Assembly (NCBI GenBank): GCA_035548835.1
Contig: DASZSB010000169.1
Span: 1 to 6,786 of the forward strand
DNA: 6,786 nt
Direction: 5' to 3'
DNA from: FEN-1219 sp035548835
GTDB taxonomy: Bacteria; Pseudomonadota; Gammaproteobacteria; Steroidobacterales; Rariloculaceae
In this document: piece after piece, positions 1-5,946 of the stretch
Layout: each line of letters begins with the position of its first letter
How positions within the stretch are numbered: the first letter of the stretch is position 1
Position numbers and translations under genes: made by a program
The notes under the pieces: generated by a model
The model's input: the letters and a program-made list of their open reading frames with translations, nothing else
Databases searched by the model: none
Told to the model about the DNA's origin: nothing

Positions 1-211
1 GGATCACGACGGTCACGCTGAGCATGGCGGCCAGCGACTGGCGGGGCGCCAGGCGCCGCGCGAGCGAGACGTGCAACGGATACACCACGATGCCGAGCGC
101 GATGGCCCAGAAGATCGGCTGCAGGAAGTCGTGGATCAGCCAGAAGAACGCGACCGTGACGGCGCACACCAGCGCCAGGAAGAACATGCGCTCGACGTTG
201 CGCTCGATCAT
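1..211 (-). CDS. AI-2E (PerM/DUF20) family transporter, N-terminal fragment
   Basis: This gene is partial: 70 residues are visible and the rest lies beyond the left edge. It opens MIERNVERMFFLALVC, then has a hydrophobic segment (about residues 9-26), the signature-like stretch FLQPIFWAIALGIVVYPLH (about 29-47), a basic loop (RRLAPRQ, 52-58) and the beginning of another hydrophobic segment. This order (short polar N-terminus, helix, loop with Pro, helix ending YPL, basic loop) is typical of the AI-2E/PerM permease family, whose members are inner-membrane proteins of about 350 residues with around eight helices. Characterised relatives export the signal AI-2 or act as ion antiporters, so the substrate here cannot be named. 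The ATG at 211 is 15 bases downstream of the rarA stop on the same strand, which suggests cotranscription. There is no clear Shine-Dalgarno sequence before it; a second in-frame ATG at codon 9 is possible. The family call rests on N-terminal pattern only. Confidence 0.72.
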   Translation of the reverse strand, partial: MIERNVERMFFLALVCAVTVAFFWLIHDFLQPIFWAIALGIVVYPLHVSLARRLAPRQSLAAMLSVTVVI

Positions 212-226
212 GGGGTGCGCGGGCGT

Positions 227-1585
227 TCAGGGCGATTCGCGTTCATTGCGACGTTTCCTCCACCAGGCGATGCGCTCCGCGATGGTCTTCTCGTAGCCGG
301 ACTCGCCGGGCTCGTACCAGCGCACGTCGCGCAGCGCGTCGGGCAGGTACTGCTGGCCCGCGGCGTGGCCGCCCTCGGCGTGGTCGTAGCGGTAGCCCGC
401 TCCGTAGCCGATCTGCTTCATGAGGCGCGTCGGCGCGTTGCGGATGTGCAGCGGCACGGGCTCGGCCGGATGCTCGCGCGCGGCCTGTTGTGCCTCGCCC
501 CACGCCGAGTACACGCGGTTCGACTTCGGCGCCGTGGCGAGATAGACGATGGCTTCCGCGATCGCGAGCTCGCCTTCGGGCGGGCCCAGGAAGTCGAATG
601 CCTCCTTCGCCGCCAGCGCGATCGACAGGCCGCGCGGGTCGGCGAGACCGATGTCCTCCACGGCCATGCGCACGACGCGGCGCGCGATGTACAGCACGTC
701 CTCGCCGCCTTCGACCATGCGCGCGAACCAGTACAGCGCGGCGTCCGGGTCGCTGCCGCGAACGGCCTTGTGCAGGGCCGAGATCAGGTTGTAGTGCTGC
801 TCGCCGGACTTGTCGTACTGCGCGATGCGCCGCTCGAGGATCGCGGCGACTTCGTCGGCCCCGGCCGCAGCCGCGCGGGGCTTGCGCGCGAGATGTCCCA
901 TGACGGCTTCCGCGGCATTGAGCGCGCGGCGGGCGTCGCCATCCGCATGCCGCACGAGCAGCTCGAGCGCCTCGGGCGCAAGCTCCGGCATGCGCAGGTT
1001 CTCCGCGCGCAGCTGCCGCAGCGCGCGCGTGATGATGGCGGTCATGGCCTCGGCCGACAGCGGCTGCAGCACGAACACGCGCACACGCGACAGCAACGCG
1101 GAGTTCAGCTCGAACGACGGATTCTCCGTCGTCGCGCCGATCAGCGTGATCACGCCGGCTTCGACGGACGGCAGGAACGCGTCCTGCTGGGCGCGGTTGA
1201 AGCGGTGGATCTCGTCGCAGAACAGGATCGTGCCGCGCTGCTCGGTGCGGCGGCGCTGCTCGGCCTCGCGAATGATCTCGCGCACGCGCGGCACGCCCTC
1301 GGTCACGGCGGAAAACGTCACGAACTCCTTGGCGGTGTAGTGCGCGAGCAGGCGGGCGAGCGTGGTCTTCCCGCACCCAGGCGGGCCCCACAGCACCATG
1401 CTGCCGATGTGGCCGCTCTCGATGGCATCGCGCAGGGGTTTGCCCGGGCCGAGCAGCTGCTCGTGGCCCAGGAAGTCCGCGAGCGATTCGGGGCGCAGGC
1501 GATGCGCAAGCGGGGCGCTGGCATCGGCGGCGGCCTCGGGCCCGGCGCCGAACAGCGAAGGCTCTTCGATCAAGGGGGGTGGCAC
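227..1585 (-). CDS. rarA: Replication-associated recombination protein A (RarA/MgsA), AAA+ ATPase
   Basis: RarA is a cytoplasmic, tetrameric clamp-loader-like ATPase that acts at stalled replication forks and single-stranded DNA ends. The 452-residue reading has the full family order: N-terminal arm with HRLRPESLADFLGHEQLL (28-45), Walker A GPPGCGKT (67-74), Walker B LFCDEIHRFN (121-130, acidic D124/E125), sensor 1 GATTENP (150-156), arginine-finger region LLSR (R167), sensor 2 GDARRALN (216-223), and the C-terminal tetramerisation region with SALHKAVRGSDPDAALYW (269-286), APKSNRVY (352-359) and HIRNAPTRLMK (380-390). Length matches E. coli RarA (about 447). The start is uncertain. GTG at 1585 gives 452 residues, but the sequence GGAGGTG (1589-1583) overlaps that codon and is an ideal ribosome site for the in-frame TTG at 1573, giving 448 residues. 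The gene is divergent from the hydrolase gene at 1668 and is followed closely by the permease gene at 211. Confidence 0.96.
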   Translation of the reverse strand: MPPPLIEEPSLFGAGPEAAADASAPLAHRLRPESLADFLGHEQLLGPGKPLRDAIESGHIGSMVLWGPPGCGKTTLARLLAHYTAKEFVTFSAVTEGVPRVREIIREAEQRRRTEQRGTILFCDEIHRFNRAQQDAFLPSVEAGVITLIGATTENPSFELNSALLSRVRVFVLQPLSAEAMTAIITRALRQLRAENLRMPELAPEALELLVRHADGDARRALNAAEAVMGHLARKPRAAAAGADEVAAILERRIAQYDKSGEQHYNLISALHKAVRGSDPDAALYWFARMVEGGEDVLYIARRVVRMAVEDIGLADPRGLSIALAAKEAFDFLGPPEGELAIAEAIVYLATAPKSNRVYSAWGEAQQAAREHPAEPVPLHIRNAPTRLMKQIGYGAGYRYDHAEGGHAAGQQYLPDALRDVRWYEPGESGYEKTIAERIAWWRKRRNERESP

Positions 1586-1589
1586 CTCC
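1583..1589 (-). promoter_or_regulatory. Likely ribosome binding site of rarA (decides the start)
   Basis: On the minus strand this reads GGAGGTG, a strong match to the 16S anti-Shine-Dalgarno partner. It lies 9 bases before a TTG at 1573-1571 that is in frame with rarA, and it covers the GTG at 1585-1583. A ribosome site cannot serve the codon it overlaps, so the TTG is favoured as the real start. The predicted -10 box at 1602-1597 would start the mRNA near 1590, just upstream of this site, which also fits a TTG start. Confidence 0.55.
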
Positions 1590-1596
1590 GTGCGCC

Positions 1597-1602
1597 ATTC
1601 TA
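1597..1602 (-). promoter_or_regulatory. Candidate -10 box of the rarA promoter
   Basis: The minus strand reads TAGAAT, five of six matches to the sigma-70 consensus TATAAT. No convincing -35 hexamer is seen 16-18 bases upstream (the candidates there are GGCATC-like). A start of transcription about 7 bases downstream would give a very short leader that just includes the GGAGGTG ribosome site. The position fits, but the missing -35 keeps confidence moderate. Confidence 0.4.
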
Positions 1603-1620
1603 CTGGTTCGCGGGGTCGTG

Positions 1621-1669
1621 ATGCCCGTCCGGGGTTGGCCGCCCGCGGGCGGTGCTACACTCCGGGCAT
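1621..1669. repeat. Nested inverted repeats in the divergent promoter region
   Basis: A perfect 14-bp palindrome, CCGCCCGCGGGCGG, lies at 1639-1652. Around it, nearly concentric, is a second perfect inverted repeat: ATGCCCG at 1621-1627 and CGGGCAT at 1663-1669, the latter running into the ATG of the hydrolase gene. The inner palindrome fills almost the whole spacer between the candidate -35 (1635-1640) and -10 (1656-1661) boxes. It could be an operator or form a hairpin or cruciform. In GC-rich DNA such a palindrome can also arise by chance. Confidence 0.4.
1635..1661 (+). promoter_or_regulatory. Candidate promoter with extended -10, likely leaderless mRNA
   Basis: The sequence TGCTACACT (1653-1661) is an extended -10 element: TG, one base, then TACACT with four of six consensus matches. 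TTGGCC (1635-1640) could be a -35 box, but the 15-base spacer is short, so the extended -10 is the stronger evidence. Transcription would begin about 7 bases downstream, at or within a base of the ATG at 1668. No Shine-Dalgarno sequence is present between the -10 box and the ATG. The simplest reading is a leaderless transcript. Confidence 0.45.
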
Positions 1670-3578
1670 GGTCACGACAGACGCCGTTACTCGCAGGGGC
1701 GCGCGCGCCTGGCCGCTGCTGGCCATGCTCGTCGCTACGTTCGCGTTGAGCCCGCTCGCCGCGCAGGAGCAGCGCGACACGATCAAGCCGACGTTGCACG
1801 GCAAGCACTGGGTGGCGATCGCCGGCAAGCCGCTCGGCGCCACCGCGGGGGCGAAGATCTTCGAGCGTGGCGGCAACGCGGTCGACGCCGCCTGCGCCAT
1901 GCTGGGGGCGCTCGCGACCATGTGGGACACGCTCTCGTGGGGCGGCGAGACGCAGGCGCTGATTCACGATCCACGGACGGGCAAGGTGCGCGCCATCAAC
2001 GCGCTCGGCATGGCGCCTACCGGCGCGACGCCCGAGTTCTTCCGTTCGCGCGGCATGCGTGCGCCGCCCGAGGTGGGCCCGCTCGCGGCGCTGACGCCCG
2101 GCACGCCGGGCGGCCTCATGGTCATGCTGGCCGAGTTCGGCACGATGAGTCTCGAGCAGGTGCTGCAGCCGGCCATGGAGATGGCGGCCGGCTACCCGAT
2201 GGAGCAGACAGAGGCCATCAACATCGAGAGCAACAAGGAGCTGCTGCTGCGCTGGGAGTCCTCGCGCCGCGTGCTGCTGCCGAACCTCGATCCGCAGCAT
2301 CCGCAGCGCTGGGCCGCGCCGCGGCCCGGGCAGATCTTCGAGCAGCCCGAGCTGCTCGCGACGCTGACGAAGCTGGTGGAGACGGAGCGCAAGGCGCTCG
2401 CCGCCGGCAAGAGCCGCAAGCAGGCCATCATGGCGGCGTACGACCGGTTCTATCGCGGCGACATCGCCGCCGACATCGCGGCCGCGGTGCAGGAAGCCGG
2501 CGGGCTGATCACGAAGGAGGATCTAGACCGCTGGCAGGTCTACGTCGAGGACCCCGTGGTCACCACGTACAAGGGCATCGAGGTCTACAAGCTCTCGAGC
2601 TGGGTGCAGGGGCCCGTGCTGCTGCAGACGCTGAACATCCTCGAGAACGTGGATCTGCGCTCCATGGGCTACAACAGCGCGCGCTACATCCACACGCTCT
2701 ACCAGGCCATGAACCTGGCCTACGCCGATCGCGACTTCTACTACGGCGACCCGTACGTGCCGCCCGCCGAGCCGCTGAAGGGACTGCTGTCGAAGGAGTA
2801 CGCGAAGAAGCGCTTCGGCGAGATCAACTGGGAGCGCAACGACCCGAACGTGCGGCCCGGCGATCCGTACCCGTTCCAGGGGCAGACGAATCCGTATGCG
2901 AAGCTGCTCGAGCACTACCGGCCGCGCATCGCGCCCGAGCGCCGGCGCGCCGAGCTCGATGACGGCTCCACTATGACCCACGACCAGGCGTTCATGGCCG
3001 GCACCACCTCGATAGAGGCCGCCGACGCGAATGGCTGGGTCGTGTCGATCACGCCGAGCGGCGGCTGGGTGCCGGCGTTCATCGCGGGCCATACCGGCCT
3101 CGGCCTCTCCCAGCGCATGCAGGCGTTCGGCATGGACGAGTCGCAGAATCCGTTCAACGTGCTGGCTCCGGGCAAGCGTCCGCGCGCCACGCTGAGCCCG
3201 AGCATCGCCTTGCGCGACGGCAAGCCGTTCCTGTCGTTCGCCGTGCAGGGCGGGGACGCGCAGGACCAGAACCTGCTGCAGTTCTTCCTGAACGTGGTCG
3301 AGTTCCGCATGAGCGTGCAGCAGGCCGCCGAGGCCGCGAACATCAACAGCTACCAGATGCACGATTCGTTCGGCGATCACACGACGCAGCCGGGCAGGCT
3401 GGTCGTTCGCGCCGACACGCCGTCGTGGGTGCGCGCCGAGCTCGAGCGAATGGGCTACGCCATCGAGACGTGGAACAAGACGTCGGGTCCGATCAACGCC
3501 ATCTACATCGATCGCGCTCAAGGGTCGCTCTGGGGCGGCTCGAGCGATTTCGGTGAAGACTACGGCGTCGCCTGGTAG
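1668..3578 (+). CDS. Exported gamma-glutamyltransferase-family Ntn hydrolase, diverged paralogue
   Basis: This 636-residue precursor starts with a Sec-type signal peptide: basic n-region with RR at 9-10, hydrophobic core at about 15-31, probable cleavage after SPLAA (A32). Family marks are ERGGNAVDAA (66-75), TPGTPGG (143-149), FYRGDIAADIAAAVQEAGG (261-279), TKEDL (282-286), YADRDFYYGDP (352-362) and C-terminal WGGSSDFGEDYG. The predicted self-cleavage site and nucleophile is T446 in AGTTSIEAAD. T446 to D453 matches the spacing of E. coli T391 to D398, so the small subunit would be about 191 residues. Three substrate-binding motifs differ from true GGTs. The REMAP/RETAP region reads ALGMAP (no arginine). 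The paired serines after KRP are replaced (KRPRATLSP). The oxyanion-region GSPGG reads AVQGGDAQDQ, as in YwrD-like paralogues. It is probably a periplasmic acylase or peptidase-like enzyme whose substrate may not be glutathione. Confidence 0.88.
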   Translation: MVTTDAVTRRGARAWPLLAMLVATFALSPLAAQEQRDTIKPTLHGKHWVAIAGKPLGATAGAKIFERGGNAVDAACAMLGALATMWDTLSWGGETQALIHDPRTGKVRAINALGMAPTGATPEFFRSRGMRAPPEVGPLAALTPGTPGGLMVMLAEFGTMSLEQVLQPAMEMAAGYPMEQTEAINIESNKELLLRWESSRRVLLPNLDPQHPQRWAAPRPGQIFEQPELLATLTKLVETERKALAAGKSRKQAIMAAYDRFYRGDIAADIAAAVQEAGGLITKEDLDRWQVYVEDPVVTTYKGIEVYKLSSWVQGPVLLQTLNILENVDLRSMGYNSARYIHTLYQAMNLAYADRDFYYGDPYVPPAEPLKGLLSKEYAKKRFGEINWERNDPNVRPGDPYPFQGQTNPYAKLLEHYRPRIAPERRRAELDDGSTMTHDQAFMAGTTSIEAADANGWVVSITPSGGWVPAFIAGHTGLGLSQRMQAFGMDESQNPFNVLAPGKRPRATLSPSIALRDGKPFLSFAVQGGDAQDQNLLQFFLNVVEFRMSVQQAAEAANINSYQMHDSFGDHTTQPGRLVVRADTPSWVRAELERMGYAIETWNKTSGPINAIYIDRAQGSLWGGSSDFGEDYGVAW

Positions 3579-3600
3579 CTGCCATTCGATAATCCGATAG

Positions 3601-3627
3601 TTGCACCGCTGATCGGTCCGGTAAACT
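3601..3627 (+). promoter_or_regulatory. Possible promoter of the membrane-protein/sulfotransferase operon
   Basis: TTGCAC (3601-3606) and TAAACT (3622-3627) resemble -35 and -10 boxes, with a rather short 15-base spacer. Transcription would start near 3634, giving a leader of about 44 bases. A nearby GATAAT (3588-3593) matches -10 at five of six positions but has no -35 partner. The 99-base gap between the hydrolase stop and the ATG at 3678 has no hairpin followed by a T-run, so no intrinsic terminator for the upstream gene is visible. Read-through is possible. Confidence 0.3.
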
Positions 3628-3677
3628 CCGCCGCGTCGGTGGCGGTCGCGTGCATGGCCGTTGTTTCGGGGGAGTGA

Positions 3678-4154
3678 ATGGGGTTTCTCGAGTGGCTGCA
3701 GAACACGCCGTTCGGCATCTGGGTGGGCGAGTCACTGTGGGCTTATCCTCTGTTCGAGACCATGCACACGATCGGCATGGCCATGGTCGTGGGCTCGCTC
3801 GGCCTCATCAATCTGCGCGTGCTGGGTTACAAGCCCGAGCTGCCGATCCTGGGGACGCAGCAGCTGCTGCCGCTCGCGTGGATCGGGTTCACGCTGAACC
3901 TGGTCAGCGGTCTGACGCTGTTCGTGTCCGACGCCGAGCACTTCTGGGGCAGCTACACGTTCCGTGTGAAGATGGTGCTGATCATCCTCGGCGGCATCAA
4001 TGCCGCGCTGCTCGGCCGGCGCATGTTTCAGGAGGCGCTCCCCGGTGCGCCGCCGGTCGTGCCGACCAGCGGGGCGAAGTGGATCGCCGCCACTTCGCTG
4101 GTGTTCTGGTTCGGCGCGATCTGCGCCGGCCGGCTGATCGCGTACCTGCCGTGA
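3678..4154 (+). CDS. DUF6644-like four-helix integral membrane protein, copy 1
   Basis: The 158-residue product is a small inner-membrane protein with four likely helices at about 24-47, 64-85, 95-113 and 135-156. It begins with a conserved amphipathic stretch (FLEWLQNTP). Recognisable residues are WxYPxFETMHTIG (21-33, with H30), LRVLG (46-50), LLPLAWIGF (63-71), N74, G78, LF (81-82), KMV (98-100), GxNA (106-109) and GRLIAY (151-156). These fit my recollection of the DUF6644 family, which has no assigned biochemical role that I know of. The next gene encodes a paralogue that aligns with it without a single gap through residue 156. A GGGGGAG at 3668-3674 precedes the ATG, though its 3-base spacing is tight. 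The invariant membrane His could bind a cofactor such as haem, but that is speculation. It opens a probable four-gene operon. Confidence 0.82.
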   Translation: MGFLEWLQNTPFGIWVGESLWAYPLFETMHTIGMAMVVGSLGLINLRVLGYKPELPILGTQQLLPLAWIGFTLNLVSGLTLFVSDAEHFWGSYTFRVKMVLIILGGINAALLGRRMFQEALPGAPPVVPTSGAKWIAATSLVFWFGAICAGRLIAYLP

Positions 4155-4192
4155 CGCCGGCGATGCACGCTGCGGCCGCCCCCTGACGCACC

Positions 4193-4197
4193 GAGGG
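4193..4197 (+). promoter_or_regulatory. Ribosome binding site of the second membrane-protein gene
   Basis: GAGGG stands 8 bases before the ATG at 4206 and supports that start. It lies in the 51-base gap between the tandem genes, which has no terminator-like hairpin, so cotranscription with the first copy is likely. Confidence 0.55.
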
Positions 4198-4205
4198 CTG
4201 CACTG

Positions 4206-4679
4206 ATGGAACTCCTCGTCTGGCTCGAGCACACCGGGATCGCGAATGCGATCCGCACGACGCCGTGGATGTACCCGACCTTCGAAACGCTGCACTACAT
4301 CGGCCTGTCGCTGCTCGTGGGCGGCATCATGCTGATCGACCTGCGCGTGCTCGGATTCGCGCGCTCGCTGGCGCTGAAGAGCATGATCGGGCTGCTGCCG
4401 TTCGTGTGGGTGGGGTTCATCATCAATGCGACGACGGGCACGCTGCTGTTCATCTATGGAGCCACGAGCTTTGGTGTCAACCGGGCGTTCTGGCTGAAGA
4501 TGGTGTTCATGGCGATTGCCGGCGCGAACGCCCTGGCGTTCGACGTCGCGGTGCGTCGTGCCGGCTCGGACTGGGTGGGCGCCGACCGGCCGCCGCCGTA
4601 CGTGAAGGTCTTCGCGACGCTGTCGTTCGTCCTGTGGCTGTGCGTCGTGACTGCGGGCCGCTGGATGGCCTACCGCTGA
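4206..4679 (+). CDS. DUF6644-like four-helix integral membrane protein, copy 2
   Basis: The 157-residue product has the same four-helix plan as its upstream neighbour. A residue-by-residue comparison by eye gives about 54 identities over 156 aligned positions (about 35%) with no gap, so the pair is an old tandem duplication rather than a recent one. Shared positions include WLxxT (6-10), WxYPxFET (21-28), H30, LRVLG (46-50), WxGF (68-71), N74, G78, F89, F95, KMV (98-100), N108 and GR..AY (151-156). The pair differs most in residues 11-20 and in the loop before the last helix (111-133), where this copy reads ADRPPPYVK. Length, helix count and conserved residues suggest that the two proteins form a heteromeric membrane unit, which is inference. 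The sulfotransferase ATG follows after 22 bases. Confidence 0.82.
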   Translation: MELLVWLEHTGIANAIRTTPWMYPTFETLHYIGLSLLVGGIMLIDLRVLGFARSLALKSMIGLLPFVWVGFIINATTGTLLFIYGATSFGVNRAFWLKMVFMAIAGANALAFDVAVRRAGSDWVGADRPPPYVKVFATLSFVLWLCVVTAGRWMAYR

Positions 4680-4701
4680 TGCGGCCGGCTTGTCGCACGT
4701 C

Positions 4702-5607
4702 ATGAGCGATCCACGCGCGCGCGGCCCGAGGTACACCGTTCACGACGGCTTGCGCATGCCGATGGGCTTTCCGGTCGAGGGCTTCGCGTCGGGCCAGCGC
4801 TATCGTGCGGAGGCCGGCGACGTGTTCGTGGCCACGTATCCCAAGTGCGGCACCACGTGGACGCAGTACATCGTGTACCTGCTGCTGCACGCTGGCCGGC
4901 CACTCGCTGCCGGGCAACGCCTCGACGCCGTGTCTCCGCACCTCGAGGAGGTCGGCGAGGCCGTGGTGCGTGCGCTGCCCGTGCCGCGCGTGATCAAGAC
5001 CCATCTGACCTTCGGGCGCACGCCGTGGCACCCGCAGGCGAAGTACCTGTACGTCGCACGCAATCCGTTCGACTGCGCCGCGAGCTTCTACCATCACACG
5101 CGCGGGTTCCCGAAGCACTACGACTTCGCGGAGGGCACGTGGGACGTGTTCTTCGAGTGCTTCCTGCGCGGGGAGGTCGATTTCGGCGACTACTTCGATC
5201 ACCTGTTGTCGTGGTGGCCGAAACGCACGGAGCCGAACGTGCTGCTGCTGACCTACGAGCGCATGCTCGAGGATCCGACCGCGGCCGTGCGTACGATCGC
5301 GCAATTCGTCGGCGGCACCGCGGCGCGGGCGGTCGAGGAGCCGGGTGTGCTCGAGCGGGTGGTGGAGCACAGCAGCTTCGGGCAGATGCGCCTCGACCAG
5401 CGCCGCTGGTCGAGCGCGCGGCCGGCCGACATGCCGGAGTTCGTGCGCAAGGGCGCGACCGGCGACTGGGTCAACTACTTCTCGGCCGCTCAGGCCCGCC
5501 GGCTCGCGCAGCGTCTGCTGGCCCGAACGGCGGGCACGGGCGCAGAATCGCTCTGGCCCGAGCTCGTGCGAGCGGCGCTCGGCGGCGAACAGGAGGCAAA
5601 GACGTGA
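4702..5607 (+). CDS. PAPS-dependent sulfotransferase (Sulfotransfer_1, cytosolic SULT type)
   Basis: This 301-residue enzyme should transfer a sulfo group from PAPS to a hydroxyl or amine acceptor in the cytoplasm. All hallmark motifs are present. The 5'-phosphosulfate loop is TYPKCGTTW (45-53, K48). The probable catalytic base is H101 in VIKTHLTF. The 3'-phosphate site is YVARNPFDCAASFYHH (117-132, R120 and S128). The C-terminal loop is RKGATGDW (249-256), which contacts the 3'-phosphate in animal SULTs. The length matches the SULT family (about 290-300). The likely start is the ATG at 4702; an in-frame TTG at 4690 would add four residues, and neither has a clear ribosome site. The acceptor cannot be read from sequence; phenols, steroids, other alcohols and amines are all possible. 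It sits 22 bases after the membrane-protein pair and overlaps the DUF1244 gene by 4 bases, so a shared operon is likely. Confidence 0.92.
   Translation: MSDPRARGPRYTVHDGLRMPMGFPVEGFASGQRYRAEAGDVFVATYPKCGTTWTQYIVYLLLHAGRPLAAGQRLDAVSPHLEEVGEAVVRALPVPRVIKTHLTFGRTPWHPQAKYLYVARNPFDCAASFYHHTRGFPKHYDFAEGTWDVFFECFLRGEVDFGDYFDHLLSWWPKRTEPNVLLLTYERMLEDPTAAVRTIAQFVGGTAARAVEEPGVLERVVEHSSFGQMRLDQRRWSSARPADMPEFVRKGATGDWVNYFSAAQARRLAQRLLARTAGTGAESLWPELVRAALGGEQEAKT
5591..5596 (+). promoter_or_regulatory. Ribosome binding site of the DUF1244 gene, inside the sulfotransferase gene
   Basis: A perfect AGGAGG lies 7 bases before the GTG at 5604, within the last codons of the sulfotransferase gene. It identifies the GTG as the start even though that codon overlaps the upstream TGA. 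It gives the small protein an efficient start of its own alongside possible coupling. Confidence 0.75.
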
Positions 5608-5945
5608 GCATCGCGACGAGACAGGGACTGCAACTCGACGAGAACGACGAAGTGAAGCTGGAGGCGGCCGTGCTGCGCCGCCTGTTGAAGCACTTCGACG
5701 AGCGCAAGGACGTGCAGAACATCGAGCTCATGATCCTCGCGGGCTTCTGCCGGAACTGCCTCAGCAAATGGCTGGTGGAGGAGGGGCGCGAGCGCGGGCT
5801 CGATGTCGACCTCGACAGCGCTCGCCGGAAGGTCTACGGCATGTCGTACGAGGAGTGGAAGGCGCGGTACCAGCAGCCGGCCACGCCGGAGCAGCTCGCG
5901 CGGTTCGAGGCCGCGGAGAAGGCGAAGGCCGCGACGAAAGGCTAG
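5604..5945 (+). CDS. DUF1244 domain protein (SMc04008-like)
   Basis: This 113-residue protein is read from a GTG whose last two bases belong to the TGA of the sulfotransferase gene (4-base overlap). It matches the DUF1244 family from end to end: an N-terminal helix with LEAAVLRRLLKH (19-30), the signature VQNIELMILAGFCRNCLSKW (37-56, with C49 and C52), ARRKVYGMSYEEWKARYQ (73-90), and a charged Ala/Lys/Glu tail. The family is mostly helical and a structure from Sinorhizobium exists, but to my knowledge its biochemical function is unassigned. The invariant C-R-N-C pair could bind metal or form a disulfide, which is inference. No signal peptide or membrane segment is seen, so it is probably cytoplasmic. 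The overlap suggests coupled expression with the sulfotransferase. The stop is one base from the stop of the convergent ispB gene. Confidence 0.9.
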   Translation: MSIATRQGLQLDENDEVKLEAAVLRRLLKHFDERKDVQNIELMILAGFCRNCLSKWLVEEGRERGLDVDLDSARRKVYGMSYEEWKARYQQPATPEQLARFEAAEKAKAATKG

Positions 5946-5946
5946 A

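Noticed and set aside
71..1621. A 516-codon plus-strand open frame antisense to rarA
   Set aside because: It is a GC-rich shadow of rarA, rich in Arg, Ala, His and Gly with no domain motif. The minus-strand frame has the full RarA motif set.
1668..1770. Twin-arginine (Tat) export signal on the hydrolase because of TRRGARAW
   Set aside because: The residues after RR (G, A, R) lack the hydrophobic pair of the Tat consensus. A Sec signal peptide explains the segment.
243..2300. A 685-codon minus-strand open frame spanning rarA and half of the hydrolase gene
   Set aside because: It crosses two genes with clear motifs on their own frames, and its Arg/Ala-rich, low-hydrophobic composition is typical of an antisense shadow.
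2523..3521. A 332-codon minus-strand open frame inside the hydrolase gene
   Set aside because: It is fully antisense to conserved gamma-glutamyltransferase motifs and has no recognisable domain.
3605..3645. Intrinsic terminator after the hydrolase gene, from short hairpins ACCG/CGGT and CCGCC/GGCGG
   Set aside because: The stems are only 4-5 bp and no T-run follows either. The region is better read as a possible promoter and leader.
3732..4736. A 334-codon minus-strand open frame over the two membrane-protein genes
   Set aside because: Rich in Arg, His, Gln and Asp with no motif, it is antisense to two paralogues that validate each other by their gapless alignment.
4845..5603. The long upstream extension of the DUF1244 reading frame into the sulfotransferase gene
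   Set aside because: The extension is an out-of-frame reading of the sulfotransferase. The AGGAGG and GTG at 5591-5606 and the family length place the true start at 5604.
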